From the NCBI GenBank assembly GCA_963846585.1, contig CAWJWO010000019.1:186001-250000 (forward strand): a stretch of 64,000 nucleotides of DNA, in the 5' to 3' direction. The translations under genes and the position numbers were made by a program. Of the stretch, positions 8,678 through 18,333 are shown piece after piece. The notes beneath the pieces are model-generated. The model saw only the letters and a list, made by a program, of their open reading frames with translations. It was not told the DNA's origin and did not search any database. Position 1 is the stretch's first letter. Each line of letters begins with the position of its first letter. The DNA comes from JAAUTT01 sp963846585 (GTDB taxonomy: Bacteria > Bacteroidota > Bacteroidia > Bacteroidales > JAAUTT01).

Positions 8678-10654
8678 ATGAATCAGCGAGTGATAGTTTT
8701 ATTATGTGTTTTTTTATTATGGGTAAATTCACTTAATTCTCAAGTATTGTCACCTGTAAAATGGAGTTACTCCGTTGAGAAAGCAGGTAATAGTCTAATT
8801 AACCTTAAATTCAAAGCAACTATTGACCATGACTGGCATATATATAGCCAACATAATCCTGAAGGCGGGCCTATACCTACATCATTTCATTTTGACCAAA
8901 CATCATCATTTGAGTTAATTGATAAAGTTAACGAATTATCAAAAGCTGAAGTCAAGCACGATGACAGTTTCGGGCTGGATTTGAATTTACTGAGTAATGA
9001 TGCCATTTTTGTTCAAAAAATCAGGATTAAAACTAAAGAGGCCTTTATTATTAAAGGAACTATTGAGTTTATGTGCTGCGATAACCACAGGTGCCTTCCT
9101 CCTAAAGATGTGGATTTTAGTTTTTCTATACAGACCCCACAATTAACTCACTCTGACTCATTGATCAGAAAATCAGATTCATTCAGTTTAAATAAAATAA
9201 ACCATGATAACCAAAAAGGTTCTTTATGGGGATTTATTTTATATGCTTTTTTGTGGGGGTTGGCGGGGGTTTTAACTCCCTGTGTTTATCCTATGATTCC
9301 TATGACTGTTAGCTTTTTTATGCGAGATGTGAAGAAGAAATCAAACGGTGTTATCAGGGGATTATTTTTTGGTATTTCTATAGTTTTTATATATACATTG
9401 ATAGGATTTTTGGTATCGTTATCGATTATTGGATCAAATTTCGGTAATGTATTAAGCAGCCATTGGATTCCCAACCTGATTTTTTTCCTTATGTTTTTTG
9501 TTTTTGCAATGTCATTTTTGGGGATGTTCGAAATTGTTCTTCCATCATCACTGGTAAATGCTGCAGACAAAAATGCTGATAAAGGAGGATTTGCCAGTAT
9601 TTTTTTTATGGCGCTAACGTTAATAATAGTTTCATTTTCATGTACCGGTCCAATAGTTGGGAAAATTCTTATTGAAGCTTCACAGGGTATTTCCTCCAGG
9701 CCAATTGCCGGGATGTTTGGATATTCGCTTGCTTTTGCATTGCCTTTCACATTATTCGCCTTGTTTCCTGCCATGCTTAAAAAATTACCAAAATCAGGAG
9801 GTTGGCTTAATTCAGTGAAAGTTGTTATGGCATTTATTTTATTAGCTTTTAGCCTTAAATTTCTTTTAGCCATCGATACTACACATCATTTTAACATACT
9901 TACAAGGGAAGTTTTTTTATCAATATGGATAGTTCTTACCGTATTACTTGGATTTTATCTTCTTGGAAAAATAAAATTCAGGCATGACAGTGAATTGCAA
10001 TATATTGGAGTTCCCCGCTTACTGTTTGCAATCGTGGTATTTTCTTTTGCTGTTTATATGATACCCGGATTATTCGGGGTTCCATTGAAAGCTTTATCTT
10101 CGGTATTGCCACCGCCTGATGAACAACATTTTGGAATTTCCAATACAGAATCAAATTTCAGGAGTTCATCAAATATTTGCGAAACGCCAAAATATTCTGA
10201 TTTTTTGCACCAATCAAACGGATTGCAAGGTTATTTTGATTTGAAGCAGGGGATAAGCTGTGCCAAAAAATTAAATAAGCCCGTTTTTCTGGATATCAAG
10301 GGACATACCTGTTCAAATTGTAAGGTAATGGAATCATTAGTTTTTTCAGATGCCCAGGTACTGGAGAAATTACGGAACGATTTTATTTTGATAACGCTTT
10401 ATGTTGACGATCCTATGAAATTACCTGAAAATGAATGGGTAACATCAAATTACGATGGAAAACTAAATAAAACCATGGGTTCTGTAAACCTCGATTATGA
10501 AATTTCCACTTTTAAAACCAACACTCAACCGTTATATGCTATCCTCAACACGGAAGGTAAACCTATCAGTCCGCAGTATGAGTTCAATACCGATATTAGT
10601 GCTTTCATTAAATTTCTTGATGAAGGGGAAAAGAAGATGAAAGATGAAAGATGA
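8678..10654 (+). CDS. dsbD: Thiol:disulfide interchange protein DsbD
   Basis: Inner-membrane reductant conduit that passes electrons from cytoplasmic thioredoxin to periplasmic thiol proteins. The order is: signal peptide, N-terminal DsbD-alpha domain with its Cys pair in MCCDNHRCLPP, an eight-helix core containing TPCVYPMIPMT and SFSCTGPIVG (both membrane Cys), and a C-terminal thioredoxin domain with CSNC near residue 547. All six redox cysteines are present. Length 658 aa fits the long DsbD/ScsB group. The final residues (KKMKDER) are encoded by the AAGATGAAAGATGAAAGATG array that fills the spacer, so the C-terminus appears to have been set by the repeat. Confidence 0.93.
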   Translation: MNQRVIVLLCVFLLWVNSLNSQVLSPVKWSYSVEKAGNSLINLKFKATIDHDWHIYSQHNPEGGPIPTSFHFDQTSSFELIDKVNELSKAEVKHDDSFGLDLNLLSNDAIFVQKIRIKTKEAFIIKGTIEFMCCDNHRCLPPKDVDFSFSIQTPQLTHSDSLIRKSDSFSLNKINHDNQKGSLWGFILYAFLWGLAGVLTPCVYPMIPMTVSFFMRDVKKKSNGVIRGLFFGISIVFIYTLIGFLVSLSIIGSNFGNVLSSHWIPNLIFFLMFFVFAMSFLGMFEIVLPSSLVNAADKNADKGGFASIFFMALTLIIVSFSCTGPIVGKILIEASQGISSRPIAGMFGYSLAFALPFTLFALFPAMLKKLPKSGGWLNSVKVVMAFILLAFSLKFLLAIDTTHHFNILTREVFLSIWIVLTVLLGFYLLGKIKFRHDSELQYIGVPRLLFAIVVFSFAVYMIPGLFGVPLKALSSVLPPPDEQHFGISNTESNFRSSSNICETPKYSDFLHQSNGLQGYFDLKQGISCAKKLNKPVFLDIKGHTCSNCKVMESLVFSDAQVLEKLRNDFILITLYVDDPMKLPENEWVTSNYDGKLNKTMGSVNLDYEISTFKTNTQPLYAILNTEGKPISPQYEFNTDISAFIKFLDEGEKKMKDER

Positions 10655-10722
10655 AAGGCAAAAAATAAAAGATGAAAGATAAAAGAATGCAGAAGAAAGA
10701 GGGCAGAAGACAGAAATCAGAA
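10632..10722. repeat. Short-word array (AAGATGA / GCAGAAGA)
   Basis: AAGATGA occurs three times in a row and then degrades into AAAGATAAAAG and AGAAGACAGAAATCAGAAG. It spans the last codons and stop of dsbD and most of the spacer before the convergent T9SS gene. Confidence 0.75.
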
Positions 10723-10809
10723 GTGATTTGGTAACCAACCGGTAAAGTACAGTTCCGGCTGGTTAATTATATAATTCAAACATTTCAGATTTGTTACTTA
10801 TAAAAAATC

Positions 10810-13422
10810 TTAGTTCTTCAACAATTTACCTATAAAAGAATTTTTGGTTCCATTAATTCGAATAATATAAATTCCGGAAGAATAATTTGAAATATCGAGA
10901 TTCATTTTATATTGACAATTTACTACTTCCATTAAGAGTTTTCCTTTAATATCGAATACCAATATTTTATATACTTCTGTCGACGTATTTTCCACTGTAA
11001 AAGAACCATTTGTCGGATTGGGATAAATATTTATTTTGCTACATTCAATATTTTCTGGTTGTAAAAAAGTCAACGTATCTTTTAATGGAACAATATCTGA
11101 TTGACCTGATTTTGTACTCGGACAAACAGGGGCTGAAGTTACAAAAGCATATAATTGAATGTTTTTTGAAGTTGAAAAACCGGCTGATAATTTAATTGAA
11201 TTAGTTGCCACAAGATCAATATTTGCAGTACTTTCTATATCAACGTTTCCTGATGAAGTCAGGTTAGTCCCGTCAATAAAAGGAGTACTTAAATAATTGC
11301 CGGTAATAGTAGCATTTGTCAAATTTGAAGGCATACAAGCAGTAACAGAATATACTGTGCCATATGTGATAGTTCCCCCAACATTGGTACCAATTTTATA
11401 ATAATACGTAACACCTGGTGTAACAGTATTATCAGAATAACTGGCAGAAGTAGTTGTAGCAATCGTTGAGTATGTTCCTCCGGAAGAAGTCGATCTTGTA
11501 ACAATATAGTTGGTAGCAGAAGGATTGGCAGGGATAGTTAATGTAACATCCCCTGAACTTTGGGAGACTGCAATGTTAGTTGTAACGCTGGTTACCTGAG
11601 AAATAACTATTCCCCCGTCACTTGCTGTAATAGTATAAACATAGTTAGTTCCAGGATTGGTGTTATAATCATCTGCTGTACCTGGGTTGGTTGTAATTAT
11701 TGGAATATTGGTCCCGTCGTTTCGTGTAATGGTAAAAATCGCATTTGGATCAGGACAACTCCACGTTAATTGTACCTGTGTCGGGATTTGCGGGTTATTT
11801 TGTCCGCCCGTAAAACCATTTATTATAGGTAAAACAGGACATGCAGGAATAGTGGATGTTGTAAGCAATGCTGAATTTAAATATGGATTTGTCAAAGCTT
11901 CACTTTCTGATACAATAGCTTGTGCGTTGCTTATATCTCCAGGACAATTAACATCATAAGCCAAGTTATCCAAAGCTTTACGATTTTGACCGGAAGCTAA
12001 TGAATATTCAGCCCAATACATCAAATATGATGGATTGTTTATGTGTGCCAGTAATAATGAATGTCCAATCTCATGAAGTATTGCACTATAGAAGCTGCCA
12101 TAATTGGGAGTTAAAAATAGTTGACCCGGCAAGGTATAATCCCATCCAGATAAATTATAAGGTGAAACAGTAACATCTTTAACTATAGTTATTGTACGTC
12201 CCATTTTAGTATATACCGGATTGTATGAACTATTAAATATACCAATAGGACTATTAAAAGTTGTTGCCATATCCCCAGCATATGGTGTTCCAAAATCAAT
12301 AAAACTGTTACCTGTAACTTGAGTTCCTGTTTGATTAATTGTTATTGGAGTATTTAAGTTACATGCCCAGCTTTCCAATGCTGCAATTACATCATTTTTT
12401 GCACCTTGGTTTGCCAATATTCCAGGTCCTAAAGTATATACGATTCCATTACTGGTTACTTTATCATCCGTGGAATTTGATAAGTATGTTATAGGTTTAC
12501 TGACAATACCTGAGGAGGAAGTTGTTGCATAACTCATATAATTATGATTTATAATAATATCAGGCTCATTTGAACATGCATTCCAGGCTGTATTTACATA
12601 CATAGGACCTGCACCGATAGTTATAGTATTAGGAAATACAACATTAGGTAAAAACATTTTTATCTCGGTATCAGTCCAATATTCAGGACTATTTGTACCA
12701 GCATTAATCTGGTAATCACAGGCATCTTTATCAGGAAGCAAGTTTAGAGTACCTGTTCCGGTTTCCATTCCCTTTCCATCAGCATTTGTAAAATATACTG
12801 AACTTAATGCTCCCCTGCCATTGCCAAAACCGGAACCTTTAATGCTAATAATTTGTCCCTGTCCGGCAATTAAATCACCACCATTTAAAGCTGTAACACT
12901 TTGCATATTAGGAGTAGGACAAAATACTGCATTTTCAGGATTTGTATATGTATAACACATGGGTGTAGTGATTTCATCTGCGTCCACAGTACTACAATCT
13001 TCACAAGCATCACATCCATATAAATCATCACAAGATACACATTTCTTTGTTGACTCATCGCAATAGTCGCAAATGCAATCTCCACTGGCATTACAGCCAC
13101 AGGAACAACCACAAGCAGGTGGCGGTGGAGTGCAGCTTGTTGGTGTTACTTTTGCGCTACCTGGCAAGGAGGGTACACCGCATGAACCATAAGTGACACT
13201 TTCAATAGTATAAGTTGTAGTTTCAGAAGGAGCCTCACTAATAATCACACTAGTTTCTCCTTCCCCTAATGTATAAGTATTATCGTCATTTTTCAGTTTC
13301 ACTGAACATTGAGGTTGACCTTCACCACCAGAAACCGTTACTGTTAGGTCAACACCATCATTTTCATCATTACTACAAAATGTGCCACCACCTGAAAGAG
13401 TTGCTGTGGTTGGACCTGTCAC
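10810..13422 (-). CDS. T9SS-sorted secreted metzincin-like metalloprotease (main fragment of a frameshifted gene)
   Basis: 870-aa open frame in the 3' part of a larger gene running from 14248 to 10810. In order: a bacterial Ig-like/SprB-type repeat; a Cys-rich segment at residues 101-145; a TIG-like beta domain (GQGQIISIKGSGFGNG); a zinc-protease motif HEIGHSLLLAH at residues 450-460 with a downstream Met (SYLMYW) as in metzincins, although the usual Gly of HExxHxxGxxH is Leu; fibronectin-III-like repeats; and a T9SS type A C-terminal domain (INIYPNPTNGSF). It should be exported by T9SS and act at the surface or outside. The apparent GTG start at 13422 is artificial: the reading continues upstream in other frames. 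Confidence 0.75.
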   Translation of the reverse strand: MTGPTTATLSGGGTFCSNDENDGVDLTVTVSGGEGQPQCSVKLKNDDNTYTLGEGETSVIISEAPSETTTYTIESVTYGSCGVPSLPGSAKVTPTSCTPPPPACGCSCGCNASGDCICDYCDESTKKCVSCDDLYGCDACEDCSTVDADEITTPMCYTYTNPENAVFCPTPNMQSVTALNGGDLIAGQGQIISIKGSGFGNGRGALSSVYFTNADGKGMETGTGTLNLLPDKDACDYQINAGTNSPEYWTDTEIKMFLPNVVFPNTITIGAGPMYVNTAWNACSNEPDIIINHNYMSYATTSSSGIVSKPITYLSNSTDDKVTSNGIVYTLGPGILANQGAKNDVIAALESWACNLNTPITINQTGTQVTGNSFIDFGTPYAGDMATTFNSPIGIFNSSYNPVYTKMGRTITIVKDVTVSPYNLSGWDYTLPGQLFLTPNYGSFYSAILHEIGHSLLLAHINNPSYLMYWAEYSLASGQNRKALDNLAYDVNCPGDISNAQAIVSESEALTNPYLNSALLTTSTIPACPVLPIINGFTGGQNNPQIPTQVQLTWSCPDPNAIFTITRNDGTNIPIITTNPGTADDYNTNPGTNYVYTITASDGGIVISQVTSVTTNIAVSQSSGDVTLTIPANPSATNYIVTRSTSSGGTYSTIATTTSASYSDNTVTPGVTYYYKIGTNVGGTITYGTVYSVTACMPSNLTNATITGNYLSTPFIDGTNLTSSGNVDIESTANIDLVATNSIKLSAGFSTSKNIQLYAFVTSAPVCPSTKSGQSDIVPLKDTLTFLQPENIECSKINIYPNPTNGSFTVENTSTEVYKILVFDIKGKLLMEVVNCQYKMNLDISNYSSGIYIIRINGTKNSFIGKLLKN

Positions 13423-13639
13423 AGGCAGGTGTTACGGTTACATTCTACACTACCTAAATTGCTGCTGGTACCTCCATTTAATGTAATAACCATTTGCATC
13501 TGTAACACTTATAATTGAATATGTGGTAGTAGCTGTCGGGTCAACTGATATTTCGTCTCCATTTGTAAAATTATTATATGTTGATTGATCCGTGCCATTT
13601 GAATATACTACACTATATGGTGATGTTCCTCCTGTAATA

Positions 13640-14248
13640 TTAACAGCAAGATCTGCGCTGCTTCCACTTGTAATTGATGTCTGGATCAGCTTTAATCGTT
13701 ACCCCTGTTGGACCATCGCAAGAGTTAGGATCTTCATTAAAGCTAACGGCATCGGTTATAGGGGTTGTAGAAGATGATATAGCAAGTATCTTTACATGAA
13801 AAAACGTTACCGGAGATGCACCAGTAATTAATTGAACAGAACTGCCATTAATTGTAACACCTAAAACACCACTACTTGCAATTGTATAAGTCAATGAAAA
13901 TCCAGAAGAGAAAGGTCCAGATGTTGGCATTGTAATATAAATATTACTATATACATTTGTAAAAAAGGTGGTATTATAATTCATTTGAACATCTTCCTGG
14001 GTAACTATAGCATCACCACTGACCTGGACATCATATTCCAAATAAATATTATTTGGCGTCACAGAAGCATCAACACTGGTAATAAAATTTGCCATCGTAT
14101 ATGTAATACTGGCCGAGTTGGTAGTAGCCTGTGCATAGGTAAGGTTGTAACCTGATTCTATAAATAACTGTAACAATAATATTATTAGACATTTATAGAA
14201 GGAAAAATAAAATTTTTTAAAGTTCGGATAATTTAATTTATATATCAT
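13640..14248 (-). CDS. N-terminal fragment of the same T9SS metalloprotease gene
   Basis: 202 aa beginning with a signal peptide (LIILLLQLFIESGYNLTYAQA) and a cohesin/Ig-like beta domain. Near 13685 the frame is lost. A neighbouring frame continues with TSITSGSSADLAVNI through TATTTYSIISVTDANG to about 13490, then LNGGTSSNLGSVECN in a third frame, then VTVTPAC, and finally the 870-aa frame at 13422. At least three small indels in about 260 bp separate what reads as one protein of roughly 1,140 residues. Either the gene is dead or this stretch contains sequence errors. Confidence 0.65.
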   Translation of the reverse strand: MIYKLNYPNFKKFYFSFYKCLIILLLQLFIESGYNLTYAQATTNSASITYTMANFITSVDASVTPNNIYLEYDVQVSGDAIVTQEDVQMNYNTTFFTNVYSNIYITMPTSGPFSSGFSLTYTIASSGVLGVTINGSSVQLITGASPVTFFHVKILAISSSTTPITDAVSFNEDPNSCDGPTGVTIKADPDINYKWKQRRSCC

Positions 14249-14473
14249 GATAAAATAAATTTAAAAATGTCAAATCAATAAGTTAAATAATTATTTACAG
14301 TCTTTTAAAAATAGATTTCAATTTAAATAATTCTTACCCTTAATATTTTGGATTAAATGATTAGTAATAATAACCATATAGTAGATTTGTAATTTTTAGA
14401 TATTAACTGAAAAATCAAAAACATTAGAATTTTTTTTTACAAAAACAATTTGTATTTAGAATTTCATTTTTAT

Positions 14474-15269
14474 TTAATGTTTTAAATTTTTTCGCATGTT
14501 TTCTTTGGTTATTCTATCCATTTCAAGCGATAAGGAATCATATTTGGCCTTTGAAATAGCATTTGGAGCCGGAGGAGGCAATACCTGTGTTCGGCGCAAC
14601 ATATGGAGGAATGTTAAGTCCTTTTCGGCTTCTTAAATAACTATAGCAATTAGCAATGTCTTGAAAAAGCATATATAAACCATATGTATTACGATCATAA
14701 GAGATTAAAATTGAATTAGTCCCACAATCTCCCATCTCATTAACACCATATAGAATTGTAAGATTATTGTTTCCAACGGCTTCTTTTGAAAAATAATCCT
14801 TGTATTTTGTAGTTGTTTTACAAAAGAAAATTGCAATAGAATCTTTCCTTCCTCTTAAGTCAGTATTTCCTAGTGGATCCCATTGACTTCTGCGAAATAA
14901 TACTTTTACAGTTTTAGCGGATAATGTTCCTTTAAATACTCTGTTTACATCTGCTATGTAATACGCTATTCCAGGATCATTCATAAAATCAACTGAATCG
15001 TAATTTGCTGTGAAAGATCTTAAAATACCTTCAAAAACAAACTCGGAATTGTTAAGGGCATTCTCACGATTACTACTATCTAGATTTGTTCTGGTATTAT
15101 GTCCTCCCACAATTATTCGATCATAATATTTAGGCCATTTTTTCATATATTCAATTGCACGTGCCCTTGAAGTATCCTGTTTAAATGTCCCATTTTGTGC
15201 ATTTAAATTGTACACACATATCATTAGTAAGCCAAACCCTACCAATGTTATTTGAATTATTTTTTGCAT
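14474..15269 (-). CDS. Secreted protein of unknown function, likely frameshifted at its C-terminus
   Basis: The uninterrupted frame is 14538-15269 (243 aa): signal peptide (LVGFGLLMICVYNLNAQ), then a soluble domain with FVFEGILRSFTANY, ADVNRVFKGTL and GDCGTNSILISY, reminiscent of small exported Bacteroidota proteins; I do not recognise the family. The end GIASSGSKCYFKGQI looks out of frame. Shifting one base near 14598 gives VLPPPAPNAISKAKYDSLS and then LEMDRITKENMRKNLKH ending at 14474-14476, which has normal codon use, so I extend the gene to 14474 as the probable original end. It lies between two secreted-protein genes on the same strand. Confidence 0.6.
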
Positions 15270-15323
15270 ATCATTACTTTATTAAATATTGTAATATAAT
15301 CACTTTGTATTAACCCGGTTTGT

Positions 15324-15935
15324 TTACTTTTTCTGCAAGGCCGTAACTGCTGCCTGCAAAGTGGTTATAGTGTTTTGCATACTTGTAACAGTTGCCTGTA
15401 AACTGTTATTAGATGTTTGTAATTTTGTTACCGAAGACTGCAGGGTTGTATTTGATGTCTGTAAACTTGTGATAGTAGTTTGTAAATTGGTAATAACTGT
15501 TTGCTGTGTTTTAATTGACTCAACGATAACCGGTATAAGTCCTTGATAGTCAAGGCTTAATAAGCCATTCTTATCGGTAAAAACAAGCTGCGGAAATATC
15601 TTTTGAACATCCTGGGCCAGGAAACCGATTTGAGTAACTTCCATAATTGATGAATCTGCATTTGGTATGTTTTTTATTGAGGATACATTATTTGCAATAG
15701 TAGGAGACATTAATGAACTGATCTTAGATTTAAAGTTATAAGTTACACCTTGTAATTGTAATAATGAAGGCATAACTCCAATCAAATTTTTGATATTTGT
15801 TTTTAGGGTTGAATCAGATGCCGTAATATATTTTCCTGCACGCATGGTTCCGGCACCTAAATCTATTGGATAATATGGAGTTTGTCCAATGCCAAGATAT
15901 CCGCTGGAATTTAACTGCATTAACAACCATTCCAC
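15324..15935 (-). CDS. S74 intramolecular-chaperone (endosialidase-type) protein, C-terminal fragment
   Basis: 203 aa. SDSTLKTNIKNL is the hallmark of the Peptidase_S74 self-cleaving chaperone domain found on phage tail fibres and on Bacteroidota surface proteins, followed by TQIGFLAQDVQKIFPQLV and LSLDYQGLIPVI. The last 60 residues are a heptad coiled coil of repeated LQTS/LQT units (QTTITSLQTSNTTLQSS...), probably a trimer stem. Upstream codons read on in the same frame (SPTGISQNYEHVEW) into the next entry, so the GTG at 15935 is not the true start. Not part of a recognisable prophage. Confidence 0.75.
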   Translation of the reverse strand: MEWLLMQLNSSGYLGIGQTPYYPIDLGAGTMRAGKYITASDSTLKTNIKNLIGVMPSLLQLQGVTYNFKSKISSLMSPTIANNVSSIKNIPNADSSIMEVTQIGFLAQDVQKIFPQLVFTDKNGLLSLDYQGLIPVIVESIKTQQTVITNLQTTITSLQTSNTTLQSSVTKLQTSNNSLQATVTSMQNTITTLQAAVTALQKK

Positions 15936-16291
15936 ATGTTCATAATTTTGAGATATCCCAGTTGGGCTATAATACCATTGAAATAGAGGATCTGTAGATA
16001 AGTCTTTGTATCAATTCTAAAACAAGCACCTATATAATTAATCCAATTTTTATTTGGTTCTCTAAAATTAACATCAAAGTCTAAAAAGGGAGTTGCAGTT
16101 CCGGCATTTTCCGTCATTATTCCCATTGGAAGCGTTGAATTTGATATCTGAATACTTCCATTTACATCGAGTTGGCTACTTGGTGAAGTTTGATTAATAC
16201 CCACATAGTTGTTTGATACAATGTTGATTTGGCCAAAAGTACTTAAAAACGGAAAAAAGATTAAAACAGATAATAAATGAATTTTTTTCAT
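15920..16291 (-). CDS. N-terminal fragment of the S74-domain surface protein
   Basis: 123 aa with a signal peptide (LLSVLIFFPFLSTFGQ) and the VGINQTSPSSQLDVNG motif typical of secreted Bacteroidota proteins with S74 ends. The true frame is lost at an AAA run at about 16005-16007 (TTT on the plus strand). Adding one A gives RIDTKDLSTDPLFQWYY and then SPTGISQNYEHVEWLL, joining this fragment to 15324-15935 as one protein of about 320 aa. This is a single-base homopolymer lesion. Confidence 0.7.
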   Translation of the reverse strand: MKKIHLLSVLIFFPFLSTFGQINIVSNNYVGINQTSPSSQLDVNGSIQISNSTLPMGIMTENAGTATPFLDFDVNFREPNKNWINYIGACFRIDTKTYLQILYFNGIIAQLGYLKIMNMWNGC

Positions 16292-16700
16292 AGAGTTTAG
16301 TTTTGGGTTATTTAAATAATTAACTTATAGTAATATAATTATAAATTCATTTTTACATAAAGGGAATTGATAATTCTTAATTTTTCATAAAACGTAATTT
16401 ATGTTTGGATTAATACTAAAATGATTTTAAATCTAAAAATGAACTACATTAAATACTCTTTTCGTCCAATGTATTGCAACAAATGTAAAATTTAATTTTC
16501 AAATAACATAATTTTACCCCCCCCTATTTATTATTTATTTAATATTCAGCTGCATACAGCACACATGCCTTTAAGTTACTAAATATTTATCTCATTGCAA
16601 CAATTTTAAACCAGATATAGAGACAGTTTGATATCTGAAATTTGATTTCTAATACTTGAAAATTTTCTTTGAATTAAGACCATCTTTAATTTGCTAATAA
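16292..16700. other. AT-rich spacer upstream of the S74 gene and behind the IS66 transposase
   Basis: About 410 bp with no gene. It includes a run of eight C residues at 16517-16524. One IS66 end must lie here, but I could not match a terminal repeat to the other side. Confidence 0.4.
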
Positions 16701-17555
16701 TTACCTTATTAAAAGCTCTGTTGCAGGATGGTTTATGTTTAATGGTTTCCATTTATGCGGCAGTAAATCTTCTAATTCTGATTGTTTGCAGTCCGGCAAA
16801 CGTGTTAAAACATCTGTCAGCCACTCCCTTGGGTTGACATTGTTTAACTTGCAGGTTCCAAGCAAAGAATATATCATAGCTGCATTTCTTGCTCCCTGGT
16901 GATTTCCGGCAAACAGATAATTTTTTTTGCCGACACAAATGGGTCTAATAGTGTTCTCTATCAGGTTGTTATCGGCCATAAAACGACCATCTTCCACATA
17001 GCGTTTTTGTTTTTCCCAAAACGTCAGTGCATAGTTAATGGCTTTCCCAATAGCACTTTTGGGTAATACCTGATTCTGGTTCTCCTTAAACCATTTTTCC
17101 AGTTCTTCCATTATTGGAAGGATATTCTCCTTTCGCACCTTAACTATATCATTAGGGCTCAGGTTTATTTCCTTGCACTCCCTTTCAATAGCATATATAT
17201 CCTGAATACGTTTCAAAACATATGTAGATCGCTCAAGATCATTATCTTTACTTATTTCAAAATTCCTTCTAATATGAACTAAACAAGAGATTAACCTTAT
17301 TTTCCCAGGCTTTTCAAATGATAGATATCCGGCATAACCATCCGTTTGAAGTGTTCCACGAAAATCCTTTAGAAATTTCTCTGGTCCATCCCTTCCCCTA
17401 CCTTTTTGATAATCAAAACATACTAAATTAGCTACAGGAGAGTGATAACACCAATGATATCCGGTGTGTGTCTTACCTGGTTTACTTCGGTCCTGAACCC
17501 TGATTGGTGTTTCATCGGCCTGGAGATAATCCTGCTGCTGTATTAACCAAACCAA
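16701..17555 (-). CDS. tnpC: IS66 transposase TnpC, C-terminal fragment
   Basis: 284 aa with the IS66 DDE core: LQADETPIRVQDRSK, GYHWCYHSPVANLVCFDY, LQTDGYAGY, ADNNLIENTIRPICVGKKN and the C-terminal NNVNPREWLTDVL block. The frame joins the middle fragment through a TTT run at about 17578 (minus strand): shifted by one base, CLLLAILYDKLVWLIQQQ reads through. It is the catalytic part but lacks its own start. Confidence 0.88.
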   Translation of the reverse strand: MVWLIQQQDYLQADETPIRVQDRSKPGKTHTGYHWCYHSPVANLVCFDYQKGRGRDGPEKFLKDFRGTLQTDGYAGYLSFEKPGKIRLISCLVHIRRNFEISKDNDLERSTYVLKRIQDIYAIERECKEINLSPNDIVKVRKENILPIMEELEKWFKENQNQVLPKSAIGKAINYALTFWEKQKRYVEDGRFMADNNLIENTIRPICVGKKNYLFAGNHQGARNAAMIYSLLGTCKLNNVNPREWLTDVLTRLPDCKQSELEDLLPHKWKPLNINHPATELLIR

Positions 17556-17559
17556 TTTA

Positions 17560-18000
17560 TCATATAATATTGCAAGTAAACAGGCACATAGCTTTAAACC
17601 AGTCGTTCATTGTTGATTCAGAGATTTCAATGTTATCCCTGCCAAATATTCTGGCTAAACGAAAGAAAGGAATATGATCAAAAAACTTACTGATAGTGAT
17701 ATGGGCTAATAAACTTGCTCCAGCATTGCTTTTTGGTATTGGCAATGATGGTAAATCAGCGATTACAATTGGTTTTTCGTCTCTGGGAAATAAATATTTA
17801 TTTCTGTGATAACTCTTTACAGTAAGATATCCATGTTTATATTCATAAACTTCAGTGATTTCAACACCTATCTTAATGGCACCAGTCAAATCTCCTTCGG
17901 GGTCTATAATGATAATCTCCCTGGGAAGATGAGCTGGTAATGGGCTGGCGTGAATGGATAGAATTTGACTTAGGTTTATTTTTAGTACGCTCATATTCAA
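17560..18000 (-). CDS. tnpC: IS66 transposase TnpC, middle fragment
   Basis: ASPLPAHLPREIIIIDPEG, VYEYKHGYLTVKSYHRNKY and GASLLAHITISKFFDHIPF are the zinc-finger/linker and early catalytic part of IS66 transposases. It overlaps the N-terminal fragment in another frame and runs out of frame after FKAMCLF, next to a homopolymer T run. Not a separate gene. Confidence 0.8.
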   Translation of the reverse strand: MNMSVLKINLSQILSIHASPLPAHLPREIIIIDPEGDLTGAIKIGVEITEVYEYKHGYLTVKSYHRNKYLFPRDEKPIVIADLPSLPIPKSNAGASLLAHITISKFFDHIPFFRLARIFGRDNIEISESTMNDWFKAMCLFTCNII

Positions 18001-18235
18001 TTACTTCTTTAAGCTTTTCTTTTTCTGTTTCAGGAAGTTTATCTGAAGAAAAACCAAAATCAATGGAAAGTTGCAGTGGATATTCATTACTTTTAAATCG
18101 TTCACTTTTAACGCTAAAGAGCATTCTACGAAGTTTGTCCAGTTCTTGATTGGCATACAATAACTTATAATCTTTTTCCTGAAGTTGTCCAGTTAGTTCA
18201 GCGTTTTTTTGCTCTAAATGATTTATTCTTATCAT
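17873..18235 (-). CDS. tnpC: IS66 transposase TnpC, N-terminal fragment
   Basis: The first 120 residues contain the leucine-zipper-like start (IRINHLEQKNAELTGQLQEK) and LDKLRRMLFSVKSERF, the usual TnpC N-terminus. The frame is lost around 17955, after KPKSNSIH, where the next frame continues HASPLPAHLPR. Together the three pieces make about 510 aa, the full length for this family. Confidence 0.8.
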   Translation of the reverse strand: MIRINHLEQKNAELTGQLQEKDYKLLYANQELDKLRRMLFSVKSERFKSNEYPLQLSIDFGFSSDKLPETEKEKLKEVIEYERTKNKPKSNSIHSRQPITSSSSQGDYHYRPRRRFDWCH

Positions 18236-18333
18236 TTAAAGTATTTATTAAGTTAATATGGTCTAATTCATTTTCCATGATGAAAGTAAAGATAAATAAT
18301 ATAATCCTAAATATCAAATAAAAACACATTATT

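Noticed and set aside
15324..16291. Prophage tail-fibre module
   Set aside because: The S74 domain alone suggests a tail spike, but there are no capsid, tail, integrase or lysis genes; secreted S74 proteins with signal peptides are common in Bacteroidota.
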